Source of the DNA: DYCT01 sp051875715
GTDB taxonomy: Bacteria; Bacteroidota; Bacteroidia; Bacteroidales; Bacteroidaceae
Length of the DNA stretch: 25,009 nucleotides
Direction: 5' to 3'
Assembly: GCA_051875715.1 (NCBI GenBank)
Contig: JBJEHD010000008.1
Coordinates: forward strand, 1-25,009
Below the pieces are notes generated by a model. It was not told the DNA's origin. It was given only the letters and a program-made list of their open reading frames with translations, and searched no databases. The position numbers and the translations under genes are program-made. Numbering within the stretch: position 1 is the stretch's first letter; every line of letters begins with the position of its first letter. Positions 14,750 through 23,447 of the stretch are shown here, one piece after another.

Positions 14750-15607
14750 ATGAGTTACAATTTGTTGAAAGGTAAGAGAGGCATCATTTTCGGTGCATTG
14801 AACGAGCAGTCCATCGCATGGAAGGTGGCCGAAAAGGCCGTGGAAGAAGGTGCGGTGATTACGCTGTCCAACACCCCCGTGGCTGTACGCATGGGCCAGG
14901 TTTCGGCCTTGTCCGAGAAACTGAACTGCGAGGTGATACCGGCCGATGCCACTTCGGTAGAAGACCTGGAAAATGTGTTCAAACGCTCGATGGAAGTGTT
15001 GGGCGGTCAGATAGATTTCGTACTCCACTCAATCGGCATGTCGCCCAACGTACGCAAAAAACGTACGTACGACGATTTGGACTACAACATGCTGAGCACC
15101 ACCCTGGACATTTCGGCCGTATCGTTCCATAAGATGATTCAGTCGGCCAAGAAACTGAACGCCATTGCCGATTACGGCTCCATCCTGGCGCTGAGTTACG
15201 TGGCTGCCCAACGTACGTTCTACGGATACAACGACATGGCCGATGCGAAGGCCTTGCTCGAGTCCATCGCCCGCAGCTTCGGCTACATCTACGGACGCGA
15301 ACACCATGTGCGTGTCAACACCATCTCGCAGTCGCCGACCATGACGACCGCCGGTTCGGGCGTGAAGGGCATGGACAAACTGTTCGACTTCGCCAACCGC
15401 ATGTCGCCGCTGGGCAATGCCTCGGCCGAGGAATGTGCCGACTATTGCATCGTCATGTTCTCCGACCTCACCCGCAAGGTGACCATGCAGAACCTGTATC
15501 ACGACGGCGGCTTCTCCAGCGTGGGCATGAGTCTGCGCGCCATGGCCACCTACGAGAAAGGCCTGGACGAATACAAGGACGCCAACGGTAACATCATTTA
15601 CGGATAA
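14750..15607 (+). CDS. fabI: Enoyl-[acyl-carrier-protein] reductase (NADH)
   Basis: A 285-aa cytoplasmic reductase catalysing the last step of each fatty-acid elongation cycle, reducing trans-2-enoyl-ACP. It is an atypical short-chain dehydrogenase: dinucleotide-binding N-terminus GIIFGALNEQSIAWK (residues 11-25), LHSIGMSP (92-99), and the active site Y150 and Y160-x6-K167 within YGYNDMADAK, exactly the FabI Tyr-x6-Lys pattern. SQSPTMTTAGSG forms the mobile substrate-binding loop. The length is slightly above the usual 260 or so, with an extended C-terminus (YKDANGNIIYG). AAGG just before the ATG may serve as a weak ribosome-binding site. It has its own -7 box. Confidence 0.95.
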   Translation: MSYNLLKGKRGIIFGALNEQSIAWKVAEKAVEEGAVITLSNTPVAVRMGQVSALSEKLNCEVIPADATSVEDLENVFKRSMEVLGGQIDFVLHSIGMSPNVRKKRTYDDLDYNMLSTTLDISAVSFHKMIQSAKKLNAIADYGSILALSYVAAQRTFYGYNDMADAKALLESIARSFGYIYGREHHVRVNTISQSPTMTTAGSGVKGMDKLFDFANRMSPLGNASAEECADYCIVMFSDLTRKVTMQNLYHDGGFSSVGMSLRAMATYEKGLDEYKDANGNIIYG

Positions 15608-15639
15608 AATACACACGCCACCATTCGGACGAAGGGGGG

Positions 15640-15701
15640 CGTGACGGCCGGTCTGCGGTGCCCGTATCGGTTTTGCATTCCGACCATCCTGAAACCCCTC
15701 A
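15640..15701 (-). repeat. Decayed, core-deleted copy of the palindromic element
   Basis: Compared with the inverse of 7981-8100, this stretch keeps GTCTGCGG...TATCGG and TTGCATTCCGACCATCCTGA (compare ATCTGCGG...TATCGG and TTGCATCTCGACCATTCTGA) but lacks most of the central hairpin. It runs directly into the GAGGCTGT hairpin, as the other copies do. Boundaries are approximate. Confidence 0.5.
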
Positions 15702-15726
15702 GAGGCTGTGAAGAAGTGACAGCCTC
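15702..15726 (+). terminator. GAGGCTGT-family hairpin after fabI
   Basis: GAGGCTGT/ACAGCCTC is a perfect 8-bp stem with a 9-nt loop, lying 95 nt after the fabI stop. It shares the outer stem of the hairpins at 18-54 and 7941-7977 but has lost the CAAAA/TTTTG extension. It may end the fabI transcript. Confidence 0.5.
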
Positions 15727-15779
15727 GTCCGGTGGGCGGCAAGAGAAGAAGAAGTATTCACCTGACAACAGACTGCTCC

Positions 15780-16796
15780 GTGAGAAAGACCATTCGATAC
15801 ATCGTGTTGTGCCTCTGCATGCTGACAGGGTTGCTTGCTTCATGCCGTCCGGGCAAGAAGGAGGGCGAGAAAGTCAGCGAGTCGGTGCACGTGTCGGTGG
15901 TCCGCCTGGACAAACTGCTCGACGACTATGTGGAGTTCAACAACTTCTCGTCGTTGCAGCGGATGAATACGGAGTACACCATGCAGACCAAACTCCTCAT
16001 CGAGGACATCATCGGTCTGGGCGAGGTGGGCGATGACCACATCTATACCCAGCTCAAAGACTATTTCTCCGACCCTGTGTTGCTGCGTCTGCTGCAGGAT
16101 GCTCTGGTCATGTTCGAGGACATGACGCCATACGAGAAACGCTTCGACCAGGGCTTCGGCTATCTGAAACGCCATATCCCCTCTTTCGTCGTCCCTCAGG
16201 TCTACGCCCAGTTCTCAGCCCTGAACGAGTCGGTGGTCGTGACCGATACGCTGGTAGGATTCAGCGTCGACAAGTATCTCGGGGCCGATTATCCGCTTTA
16301 CCATCAATATTATTATGACTATCAGCGACGGTCGATGCGTCCGGACCGCATCGTACACGATTGCCTGGTGTTCTACCTGATGAGCCGCTACCCGTTTCCG
16401 CTCGACGGCTACCGTACCTTCCTCGACTTGATGCTCCACTACGGCAAGATTCACTATGTGGTGGCCAAAGCCCTCGGCTGCGGTTCGATGGCGGAGCAGT
16501 TGGACTACACCGAGGCCGAACGGCAGTGGTGCAAGGCCAATCGGAAGAACGTGTGGGACTATATGTGGCAGCACGGCCATCTGAACTCGACCGACCCGAT
16601 GCTGATACGCAAATACAACAAACCGGCTCCCTCGACCGCCTTCTTTGGCGAGCGTGCACCGGCACTGGTCGGCATCTGGATGGGGACGCAGGTGGTGGAA
16701 GCGTTCATGAAACGCCATCGCGACGTGACCATCGCCCAACTGCTGGAAATGACCGATTACCGTGCGTTGCTGGAAGCCTCGGACTTTAAACCTTGA
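15780..16796 (+). CDS. GldB-family lipoprotein
   Basis: A 338-aa predicted lipoprotein; GTG 15780 is chosen because it gives a compact signal with lipobox (VRKTIRYIVLCLCMLTGLLASC). The mature part matches the GldB pattern: an acidic helical N-terminal region (LDDYVEFNNF, YTQLKDYFSDP), a central FGYLKRHIPSFVVPQVYAQFSALNESVVVTDTLVGFSVDKYLGADYPLY, and a C-terminal RKNVWDYMWQHGHLNSTDP ... APALVGIWMGTQVVEAFMKRH. GldB was defined in gliding flavobacteria, but homologues are widespread in non-gliding Bacteroidales, where the role is not established. It ends 2 nt before the methyltransferase start, so the two are co-transcribed. Confidence 0.8.
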   Translation: MRKTIRYIVLCLCMLTGLLASCRPGKKEGEKVSESVHVSVVRLDKLLDDYVEFNNFSSLQRMNTEYTMQTKLLIEDIIGLGEVGDDHIYTQLKDYFSDPVLLRLLQDALVMFEDMTPYEKRFDQGFGYLKRHIPSFVVPQVYAQFSALNESVVVTDTLVGFSVDKYLGADYPLYHQYYYDYQRRSMRPDRIVHDCLVFYLMSRYPFPLDGYRTFLDLMLHYGKIHYVVAKALGCGSMAEQLDYTEAERQWCKANRKNVWDYMWQHGHLNSTDPMLIRKYNKPAPSTAFFGERAPALVGIWMGTQVVEAFMKRHRDVTIAQLLEMTDYRALLEASDFKP

Positions 16797-16798
16797 TT

Positions 16799-17503
16799 AT
16801 GGACGTAGCGTTGTATCTGATTCCCGTCACCCTGGGAGACACATCTGTGGAGCAGGTGCTCCCGGAACATAACCGAACCATCATCCGTGGCATCCGCCAT
16901 TACGTGGTCGAGGACGTGCGGTCGGCACGCCGCTTCCTGAAGAAGGTGGACCGCGACATCGACATCGATTCTCTCTCGTTTTATCCGCTGAACAAGCACA
17001 CCTCGCCCGAGTCCATCTCCGGCTATCTGAAGCCGCTGGAGGCGGGACAGTCGATGGGTGTCATCTCCGAAGCCGGGTGTCCCGCCGTGGCCGACCCGGG
17101 GGCCGACGTGGTGGCCATTGCCCAACGGAAGGGACTGCGGGTGGTGCCGCTGGTTGGCCCTTCGTCCATCATCCTGTCGGTCATGGCCTCCGGCTTCAAC
17201 GGACAGAGTTTTGCCTTCCACGGCTATCTGCCCATCGAACCGGGCGAACGCGCCAAACGCATCCGCCAGCTCGAACAGCGCATCTATGCCGAGAACCAGA
17301 CCCAACTGTTCATCGAAACGCCTTACCGCAACAACAAGATGGCGGAAGACATCCTGCGCAACTGCCGGCCGCAGACGCGCCTGTGCATTGCCGCCAACAT
17401 CACGTGCGAGGGCGAATACATCCGCACCCTGACGGTGAAGGAGTGGCAAGGCCATTTGCCCGACCTCTCCAAGATTCCCTGCATTTTTCTGATTTATAAG
17501 TAG
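16799..17503 (+). CDS. RsmI-like SAM-dependent methyltransferase
   Basis: A 234-aa tetrapyrrole-methylase-fold protein related to RsmI, which 2'-O-methylates C1402 of 16S rRNA. Evidence: ALYLIPVTLGDTS at the N-terminus, YVVEDVRSARRFLKK, then GVISEAGCPAVADPGADVVAIAQRKG and VVPLVGPSSIILSVMASGFNG, the SAM-binding and hinge motifs of the family, and FIETPYRNNKM later. It lacks the longer C-terminal HTH extension of canonical RsmI and the N-terminus is abbreviated, so it may be the second, Bacteroidota-type paralogue with a different substrate. ATG 16799 is preferred over TTG 16793. It ends in a convergent region with lipA. Confidence 0.85.
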   Translation: MDVALYLIPVTLGDTSVEQVLPEHNRTIIRGIRHYVVEDVRSARRFLKKVDRDIDIDSLSFYPLNKHTSPESISGYLKPLEAGQSMGVISEAGCPAVADPGADVVAIAQRKGLRVVPLVGPSSIILSVMASGFNGQSFAFHGYLPIEPGERAKRIRQLEQRIYAENQTQLFIETPYRNNKMAEDILRNCRPQTRLCIAANITCEGEYIRTLTVKEWQGHLPDLSKIPCIFLIYK

Positions 17504-17650
17504 GCGGATGCCTGCTCGGCCGATGGCCTTTGGCCCCTCCCGTATGAGGGCTGGGGATGTCGCCGTTTCCGTGTCCGTTCGCTGTTGCCGTTGTCTCGGT
17601 GGATGAACGGAGGCGGCTGGTGTCGCTTTGTGTCACGCATAGACGATACC

Positions 17651-17696
17651 GCAGTCCCGAGTACTCGGTACTGGAGTACCAAGTACGGAGTACTGC
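17651..17696. terminator. GTAC-rich imperfect hairpin between convergent genes
   Basis: The centre GGTACT-GG-AGTACC (17667-17680) is perfect; outer arms pair through GTACT/AGTAC and GCAGT/ACTGC. GTAC occurs five times here plus a sixth at 17698. It sits between the RsmI-like gene and lipA, where a bidirectional terminator is expected. The rest of 17504-17764 shows no gene. Confidence 0.45.
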
Positions 17697-17764
17697 AGTA
17701 CCGCATGCACGCGACTGTGCGAGCACCGGCACGCGGCTGTCCGGGGAAGGGATGGCCCGTGTAC

Positions 17765-18625
17765 TCACACGGACTTCCGCCCGGGAGCGTATGCGTCGGC
17801 ATGGTACGACGAGCGTACCAGCGGGCCGCTTTCCACCTGCGCCAGGCCTTTGGCCAATCCCGTTTGCTTGTAGGCCTGGAACTGTTCCGGCGTGATGTAG
17901 GCCTGTACCGGATAATGACGGTGTGTGGGTTGCAGGTATTGGCCGATGGTGAGCACCTGGCAATGAATACCGACCAGGTCGTCCATGGTGGCTTCTACCT
18001 CTTCCGTTGTTTCGCCCAGTCCCACCATGATGCCTGTCTTGGCCGTGATACCCGATGCGGCTATCCGGCGGAGTACGTCGAGGCTGCGGTCGTAGGTGGC
18101 GGCACTGCGTACTTCGGGCGTGAGGCGTCGCACCGTCTCCAGGTTGTGCGCCATGATGTCGGGGCGGGCCTGGATGACGGCATCAATCAGTTCTTCCCTT
18201 CCTTGGAAGTCGGGCACGAGAATCTCGATGGTGGTCTCGGGGTTGAGGCGGCGTACCGCTTCGATGGTCCGTACCCAATGGGCAGCCCCGAGGTCGGGCA
18301 GGTCGTCGCGGTCGACGGAGGTGATGACGGCGTGCGACAGTTCCATCAGGCGTACCGACTCGGCCACGTGCTCCGGTTCGTTGGCATCCAACGGGAGCGG
18401 CCGGCCGGTCTGCGTGTTGCAGAAGCGGCACGAGCGGGTACAGATGTTCCCGCCAATCATGAAGGTGGCCGTGCCCCGTCCCCAGCACTCGCCCAGGTTG
18501 GGGCAGCGTCCGCTGCTGCAGATGGTGTGCAGGTGGTGCGTGTCGACGATTTGTTTGGTGCGGGCATAACGTGCGTTAGCCCCGATGCTTATTTTCAGCC
18601 AGTCCGGCTTCTTGATGTGTTCCAT
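17765..18625 (-). CDS. lipA: Lipoyl synthase
   Basis: A 286-aa cytoplasmic radical SAM enzyme that inserts sulfur at C6 and C8 of octanoyl chains on lipoyl domains. It has both cluster motifs: the auxiliary cluster CSSGRCPNLGEC (C36, C41, C47) and the radical SAM cluster CTRSCRFC (C62, C66, C69), plus the diagnostic C-terminal RSSYHA (271-276), whose serine ligates the auxiliary cluster. Length is normal. It starts 10 nt after the dipeptidyl peptidase stop codon, so it belongs to the same transcript although functionally unrelated; lipB is not in the window. Confidence 0.97.
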   Translation of the reverse strand: MEHIKKPDWLKISIGANARYARTKQIVDTHHLHTICSSGRCPNLGECWGRGTATFMIGGNICTRSCRFCNTQTGRPLPLDANEPEHVAESVRLMELSHAVITSVDRDDLPDLGAAHWVRTIEAVRRLNPETTIEILVPDFQGREELIDAVIQARPDIMAHNLETVRRLTPEVRSAATYDRSLDVLRRIAASGITAKTGIMVGLGETTEEVEATMDDLVGIHCQVLTIGQYLQPTHRHYPVQAYITPEQFQAYKQTGLAKGLAQVESGPLVRSSYHADAYAPGRKSV

Positions 18626-18635
18626 GGGAGTTCGG

Positions 18636-20843
18636 TTAGAGATTGCTTTTCATGAATTCAGCCATCTTTGTGTAGAGGTGCAGGCGCGTGTTGCCGCCAT
18701 AGATGCTGTGGTTGCGGTTGGTATAGACGTGCATGTCGAACGGCTTGTTCAGTTGTACCAGGTGCTCGGCATATTCCACACAATTCTGGATGTGTACGTT
18801 GTCGTCGGCTGTGCCGTGGATGAGCAGCAGTTTGCCCTGCAGTTTGTCGGCTCGGGTGAAGGCCGAGGCGGCCTGGTATCCTTCGGCGTTCTCCTTGGGC
18901 GTGCGCATGAAGCGTTCGCCGTAGATGGTGTCGTAGTAGCGCCAGTCGGTGACGGCGGCGACGGCGATGCCGGCCTTGAACACGCCGCTTCCTTCGCTCA
19001 TGCTCATCAGGGTGCAGTAGCCTCCGAAACTCCATCCCCATATCCCGATGCGCGAAGCGTCGGCATAGGGGAGCGAACCGATGTATCGGGCCGTCTCCAC
19101 CTGGTCTTTCGCTTCCTTCACGCCCAGCGTCAGGTAGGTGCATTTCTCAAATTCGCTGCCTCGTCCGCCGGTGCCCCGTCCGTCCACACAGACCACGAGG
19201 AAACCCTGCGTGGCCATGTAGGTTCCCCAGCTGATGCCGTTTCGGTCGATATCCAGCTGCCAGCGGTTCATCACCTCTTGCGAACCCGGTCCGCTGTACT
19301 GATACAGGATGACGGGGTATTTGCGCGAGGTTTCGAAGTGGAGCGGTTTGATCATCCAGCCGTTCAGTTCGACTCCTTCGGAGGTAGTGAAGCGGAAGAG
19401 GCTCTTTTCCGGCAGTTCGAGTTGGGCCAACTTCTGCTTGAGGGCCTGGTTGTCGATGAGCGTCTTGAGCACCTTCCCGTTTTGGTCGTTGATGGTCACC
19501 ACGGGCGGTGTGTGCAGGCTGGAGAAGGTGTTGAGGAAATATTTCAGGTTGGTGCTGAACAAGGCCTGGTTCACGCCTTCGCCTTGGGTCAGGCGGGTTT
19601 TCTTGCCTTTGCCGTCCACCTTGTAGATGGCCGTTTGCAGCGGACTGCCCTCGTTGCTGCGGTAGTAGAAGGTGTTCGTCCGTTCGTCCCAACCCAGAAA
19701 CTGGTCGACCACGTAGTTGCCTTGGGTCACCTGCCGCTTGAGGCTTCCCGTCATGGAGTACCAATAGAGGTGGTTGTAGCCGCTCTTCTCACTCATGAAG
19801 GTGAAGTGGTCGGGGTAGAAGACGATGTTGTCCAGGCAGGCATCGTTGAAGTAGCAGGCGTTCTCGTCGCGGACGATGAGGCGGCACACCGTCGACCGTG
19901 GGTCGGCAAAGTAGAGGTCGAAACGGTTCTGGGTGCGGTTCAGCGTCATAATGGCCAGTGTATTGGCATCTTTGGTGAAGCGGATGCGGGGGATGTAGCC
20001 GTCGGCCTCGAGCGGCAGGTCCATCTGCCGGGTGACGCGCGACTTGATGTCGAACGCGTGAACGGATACGCCGGCGTTCTTCTTTCCCGCCAAGGGATAT
20101 TTATAGGAATAGGTGCCCGGGTAGTCCATGTACTCGGTCCGGGTCGGTTGCAGACCCTGGTAGCACATGAACGAGAACAGCGGCACCTGGCTTTCGTCGA
20201 AACGGATGTAGGCCAACATCTTGCTGTCGGCACTGAAGTCGAAGGCGCGGTTGTAGCCGAATTCCTCCTCGTTGACCCAGTCGGGGATGCCGTTGATGAC
20301 CTCGCCGAAGCGGCCGTCCTTGGTCACGGCCGACTCGCTGTTGCCATAGAGCAACTTAACCAGATAGAGGTTGTTTTCGCGAACGAAGGCCACCTGTTGT
20401 CCGTCGGGCGAGAAGAGGGGCACCTGCTGCGGTCCGCCGTCCGACAGCGGCTCCACCTTGTTGTTCTTGATGCTGTAGAGGTAGTACACCGCCGTGAACG
20501 ACCGGCGGTAAATCGGTGTGGTCTCCGTCTGGATGAGCAGGCGGCTCTCATCGGGCGAAAGGATGTAGTTGTCGAACGTCTTGAACGGACAGTCGCGGGC
20601 CGTGCTGACGTCGAACACGGTTTCCTCCTCGGCGCCGGTGCGGAACGAGTGGCGCGTGATGCGTGTGCCTTCTTGATTCATTTGCAGATACGATTCGCCA
20701 TCGGCCATCGGGGTGACGCGCCCTTGATATTGCGGCCTGTAGGTGCCGGATGTGATGTCTTCGAGGGTCAGTTCGGTGCGAGCGTGTGCGAGGGGGAAGG
20801 TCAGGCAGACAGCCAGAACCAGGAATATCCATTTTCTATTCAT
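18636..20843 (-). CDS. Dipeptidyl peptidase IV (S9B)
   Basis: A 735-aa exported serine peptidase that removes Xaa-Pro or Xaa-Ala dipeptides from peptide N-termini, probably in the periplasm. The start at MNRKWIFLVLAVCLTFPLAHA gives a signal peptide. An eight-bladed propeller (about residues 30-470) contains the DPP-IV double-Glu motif DWVNEEEFGYNRAFDFSADSK, which anchors the substrate N-terminus. The alpha/beta hydrolase domain carries the triad S605 (GWSFGGY), D680 (GTADDN) and H712 (NRNHSIYGG), with spacing close to the human enzyme. Catalytic residues look intact. It is promoter-proximal to lipA, with a -7 box at 20880-20873. Confidence 0.95.
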   Translation of the reverse strand: MNRKWIFLVLAVCLTFPLAHARTELTLEDITSGTYRPQYQGRVTPMADGESYLQMNQEGTRITRHSFRTGAEEETVFDVSTARDCPFKTFDNYILSPDESRLLIQTETTPIYRRSFTAVYYLYSIKNNKVEPLSDGGPQQVPLFSPDGQQVAFVRENNLYLVKLLYGNSESAVTKDGRFGEVINGIPDWVNEEEFGYNRAFDFSADSKMLAYIRFDESQVPLFSFMCYQGLQPTRTEYMDYPGTYSYKYPLAGKKNAGVSVHAFDIKSRVTRQMDLPLEADGYIPRIRFTKDANTLAIMTLNRTQNRFDLYFADPRSTVCRLIVRDENACYFNDACLDNIVFYPDHFTFMSEKSGYNHLYWYSMTGSLKRQVTQGNYVVDQFLGWDERTNTFYYRSNEGSPLQTAIYKVDGKGKKTRLTQGEGVNQALFSTNLKYFLNTFSSLHTPPVVTINDQNGKVLKTLIDNQALKQKLAQLELPEKSLFRFTTSEGVELNGWMIKPLHFETSRKYPVILYQYSGPGSQEVMNRWQLDIDRNGISWGTYMATQGFLVVCVDGRGTGGRGSEFEKCTYLTLGVKEAKDQVETARYIGSLPYADASRIGIWGWSFGGYCTLMSMSEGSGVFKAGIAVAAVTDWRYYDTIYGERFMRTPKENAEGYQAASAFTRADKLQGKLLLIHGTADDNVHIQNCVEYAEHLVQLNKPFDMHVYTNRNHSIYGGNTRLHLYTKMAEFMKSNL

Positions 20844-20872
20844 CTGTACAGTTGTTAGGTTAGATTCACCTG

Positions 20873-20911
20873 CAAACATATCGAATTTTCCCTTAATTTT
20901 CGGTAGTTTTG
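20873..20911. promoter_or_regulatory. Divergent -7 boxes for the DPP-IV and radical SAM genes
   Basis: Minus-strand TATGTTTG (20880-20873) precedes the DPP-IV start by about 30 nt, and plus-strand TAGTTTTG (20904-20911) precedes the radical SAM start by 22 nt. Both match TAnnTTTG; good -33 elements are absent. Confidence 0.5.
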
Positions 20912-20933
20912 CGCAAAAAGAAAGAAACGAGGC

Positions 20934-21851
20934 ATGAATCAACCCTTATACAACGATTTCTCCACCTTCCTTCGGCAACGATTCCAGACGAAGGTGCAGA
21001 AGATTTCCATCCATGCCGGCTTCACCTGCCCGAACCGCGACGGGAGCAAGGGACGGGGAGGCTGCACCTATTGCAACAACCAGACCTTCAACCCGGCCTA
21101 TTGCCATACCGACAAGTCGGTGCGCGAGCAGGTGGAGGAGGGGTGTGCATTCTTTGCCCACAAATATCCGGAGATGAAATACCTGGCCTATTTCCAGGCC
21201 TACACCAATACGTATGCCGACCTGGCGACGCTCCGCTCGCTTTACGAACAGGCGTTGGAGGTGCCCGGCGTGGTCGGCATCGTGATAGGGACCCGGCCCG
21301 ACTGCATGCCCGATGCGCTGCTCGACTATTTGCAGGAGCTGGCGAGCCGCACGTTTGTGCTGGTGGAGTATGGCATTGAGAGTGTGAAGGACGAGACACT
21401 GCTCCGCATCAACCGCGGACATACGTATGCCGATACGGTCGGTGCGGTGTGTCGGACGGCGGAAAGGGGCATCCCCGTTGGCGGCCATGTCATCCTGGGG
21501 CTTCCCGGAGAGGGACACGAGGAGTTGATGCGCCAGGCCGACGAGTTGTCGCGCCTGCCCTTGACCACGTTGAAACTCCACCAATTGCAACTCATCCGGG
21601 GCACCCGTATGGCGTACGAATACGCGCAACATCCCGAGGAGTTCCATCTGTATGGTGTCGACGAATACGTGGACCTGCTGGTGGACTATGTGGAACGCCT
21701 GCGCCCCGACCTGGTGTTGGAACGCTTTGCCTCGTCGTCGCCTAAGGAACTCCTCATCGCCCCCGACTGGGGCCTGAAAAACTACGAATTGACCGAGAAG
21801 GTGAAAAAACGGCTGAAAGAACGCCAATCTTATCAGGGGAAGATGTATTAG
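20934..21851 (+). CDS. TIGR01212 family radical SAM protein (YhcC-like)
   Basis: A 305-aa radical SAM protein of unknown reaction. The cluster-binding motif is CPNRDGSKGRGGCTYC (C32, C44, C47), the C-x11-C-x2-C spacing that defines TIGR01212/YhcC rather than the standard CxxxCxxC. Elp3-like features follow: YFQAYTNTYAD, GIVIGTRPDCMPD, VEYGIESVKDETLLRINRGH and GGHVILGLPGE. A short basic tail (KVKKRLKERQSYQGKMY) may contact RNA. It has its own -7 box and is followed by the repeat element at 21923-22104. Proposed links to tRNA modification are inference from Elp3 likeness. Confidence 0.9.
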   Translation: MNQPLYNDFSTFLRQRFQTKVQKISIHAGFTCPNRDGSKGRGGCTYCNNQTFNPAYCHTDKSVREQVEEGCAFFAHKYPEMKYLAYFQAYTNTYADLATLRSLYEQALEVPGVVGIVIGTRPDCMPDALLDYLQELASRTFVLVEYGIESVKDETLLRINRGHTYADTVGAVCRTAERGIPVGGHVILGLPGEGHEELMRQADELSRLPLTTLKLHQLQLIRGTRMAYEYAQHPEEFHLYGVDEYVDLLVDYVERLRPDLVLERFASSSPKELLIAPDWGLKNYELTEKVKKRLKERQSYQGKMY

Positions 21852-21922
21852 CGGCGCTTCGGGGTCTATGCAGGAACTTTTCTTTGTGCAGACACTATTT
21901 ATGATGCTTGTGAGATTACGCA

Positions 21923-22104
21923 GTCATTAAACCCAAAACGGTCATTAGGCCGCCCCTGCGCAAACAAACTTTCTTTTTGGTATCTGTCTTCCGGTTTCTC
22001 GGTTGCAATGGAGCCCCATTGCGCCCACAAAACGAGAACTCATCTTCTCAAAAATAGAAGTTGCTATCATCATAACGCTAATGACCGATTTGGGTTAAAT
22101 GAAC
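21923..22104 (-). mobile_element. MITE-like element with 26-27 bp terminal inverted repeats, long form
   Basis: The ends 21923-21948 and 22078-22104 are inverted repeats with the shared core AACCCAAAwCGGTCATTAG. The interior contains nested inverted repeats: TTCTCG/CGAGAA (21996-22001, 22033-22038) enclosing GCAATGG/CCATTGC (22005-22022). It encodes no protein. A shorter relative lies at 4129-4205. It fills most of the interval 21852-22216; the first 70 nt of that interval show nothing. Confidence 0.65.
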
Positions 22105-22176
22105 ATGAACTATAAATATCCCATTTGGGATTATTGATTATTTCTGCTTCGCAGTGATTATTTCGGGAAAAACAAC

Positions 22177-22184
22177 TACATTTG
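22177..22184 (+). promoter_or_regulatory. -7 box of the flavodiiron gene
   Basis: TACATTTG matches TAnnTTTG and lies 32 nt before the start codon, outside the repeat element. Confidence 0.5.
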
Positions 22185-22216
22185 CTCACGTTTATCATTT
22201 TAAGGAAAGCAAAACT

Positions 22217-23410
22217 ATGAAGATAAAAGGAAAAGTACATTACGTAGGAGTGAACGATCGTGTGAAAGCCCGCTTCGAAGGGTTGTGGCCGTTGCCGTAT
22301 GGTGTGTCGTATAATTCGTATCTGATTGACGACGACATGGTGGCACTGGTCGATACGGTCGATGCCTGCTATTTTGACGTATTCCTCGAAAAGATTCGCG
22401 CCGTCTTGGGCGACCGTCCTATCAACTATTTGATCATCAATCATATGGAGCCTGACCACTCCGGCTCGATTCGCTTGATTCGCCAGTTCTACCCCGACGT
22501 GGTGATTGTGGGCAACAAGCAGACCTTCGGCATGATAGAAGGCTACTACGGCCTGGCAGGCGACCGCTACCAGGTGGGCGATGGCGACATCCTCGACCTC
22601 GGACACCATCACCTGCGTTTCTATCTGACGCCGATGGTGCATTGGCCCGAAACGATGATGACCTTCGATGAGACCGACGGCATCTTGTTCTCCGGCGACG
22701 CATTCGGATGCTTCGGCGCACTGAACGGGGGAGTGGTGGACAGCACGATGGACACCACCCACTACTGGGGCGAGATGGAACGCTATTATGCCAACATCGT
22801 AGGAAAATATGGCCAGCCCGTGCAACGCGCGTTGCAGAAATTGAGCGGGGTGAACATCCAGACCATCTGCTCGACACACGGACCGGTGTGGCAGACGGAA
22901 ATCGCCAAAGTGGTGGAGACCTACAGCCGCCTGAGCCGCTACGAAGCCGAAGAGGGCGTCGTAATCGCATACGGAAGCATGTATGGCCACACGGCACAGA
23001 TGGCCGAACTCATTGCCGAAGAACTGGCTGCGCAAGGCATCCGCAAAATCAAGGTGCACGACGTGTCGCACACGCAGTCGTCGTACATCCTGGCCGACAT
23101 CTTCCGCTACAAAGGCCTTATCGTCGGCGCACCCACCTATAACACCAAGATTTATCCGGAAGTGGAGGCCTTGCTCTCCCAGATTGCCGCGCGCGACATC
23201 AAGGGCCGCTACATGGGCTGGTTCGGCTCGTTCACCTGGGCGAGTGCCGCCGTCAAACTGATTGGCGAATACAACGAGAAGTTGAAATTCGAACCGGTGG
23301 GAAATCCCGTCGAGATGAAGCAAAGCCTGAAGGAAGAGACGCGCCGCTACTGCCGCGAACTGGCCGTGGCCATGGCCGAACGCCTGAAGGCCGACCGTAC
23401 AAGCAAATAA
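22217..23410 (+). CDS. Flavodiiron protein (O2/NO reductase)
   Basis: A 397-aa cytoplasmic A-type flavodiiron protein that reduces O2 to water and/or NO to N2O, protecting anaerobes. The N-terminal metallo-beta-lactamase-like domain has the diiron ligands HMEPDH (H76, E78, D80), H142 in MVHWPE, D161 in FSGDAFG and H221 in CSTHGPVW. The C-terminal flavodoxin domain starts at about residue 247 with the FMN loop YGSMYGHTAQ (252-261). All ligands are present, so it should be active. The start at 22217 follows the promoter box; an upstream in-frame extension to 22154 would overlap that box. NagB follows 37 nt later and may be co-transcribed. Confidence 0.93.
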   Translation: MKIKGKVHYVGVNDRVKARFEGLWPLPYGVSYNSYLIDDDMVALVDTVDACYFDVFLEKIRAVLGDRPINYLIINHMEPDHSGSIRLIRQFYPDVVIVGNKQTFGMIEGYYGLAGDRYQVGDGDILDLGHHHLRFYLTPMVHWPETMMTFDETDGILFSGDAFGCFGALNGGVVDSTMDTTHYWGEMERYYANIVGKYGQPVQRALQKLSGVNIQTICSTHGPVWQTEIAKVVETYSRLSRYEAEEGVVIAYGSMYGHTAQMAELIAEELAAQGIRKIKVHDVSHTQSSYILADIFRYKGLIVGAPTYNTKIYPEVEALLSQIAARDIKGRYMGWFGSFTWASAAVKLIGEYNEKLKFEPVGNPVEMKQSLKEETRRYCRELAVAMAERLKADRTSK

Positions 23411-23447
23411 TCGAGAACCTAATATTAATGTTAAAACCAAGTAACCT

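Noticed and set aside
21923..22104. Interpretation as a riboswitch leader of the flavodiiron gene
   Set aside because: The -7 box of that gene (22177-22184) lies downstream of the structure, and a shortened copy occurs before an unrelated gene, which fits a repeat element better.
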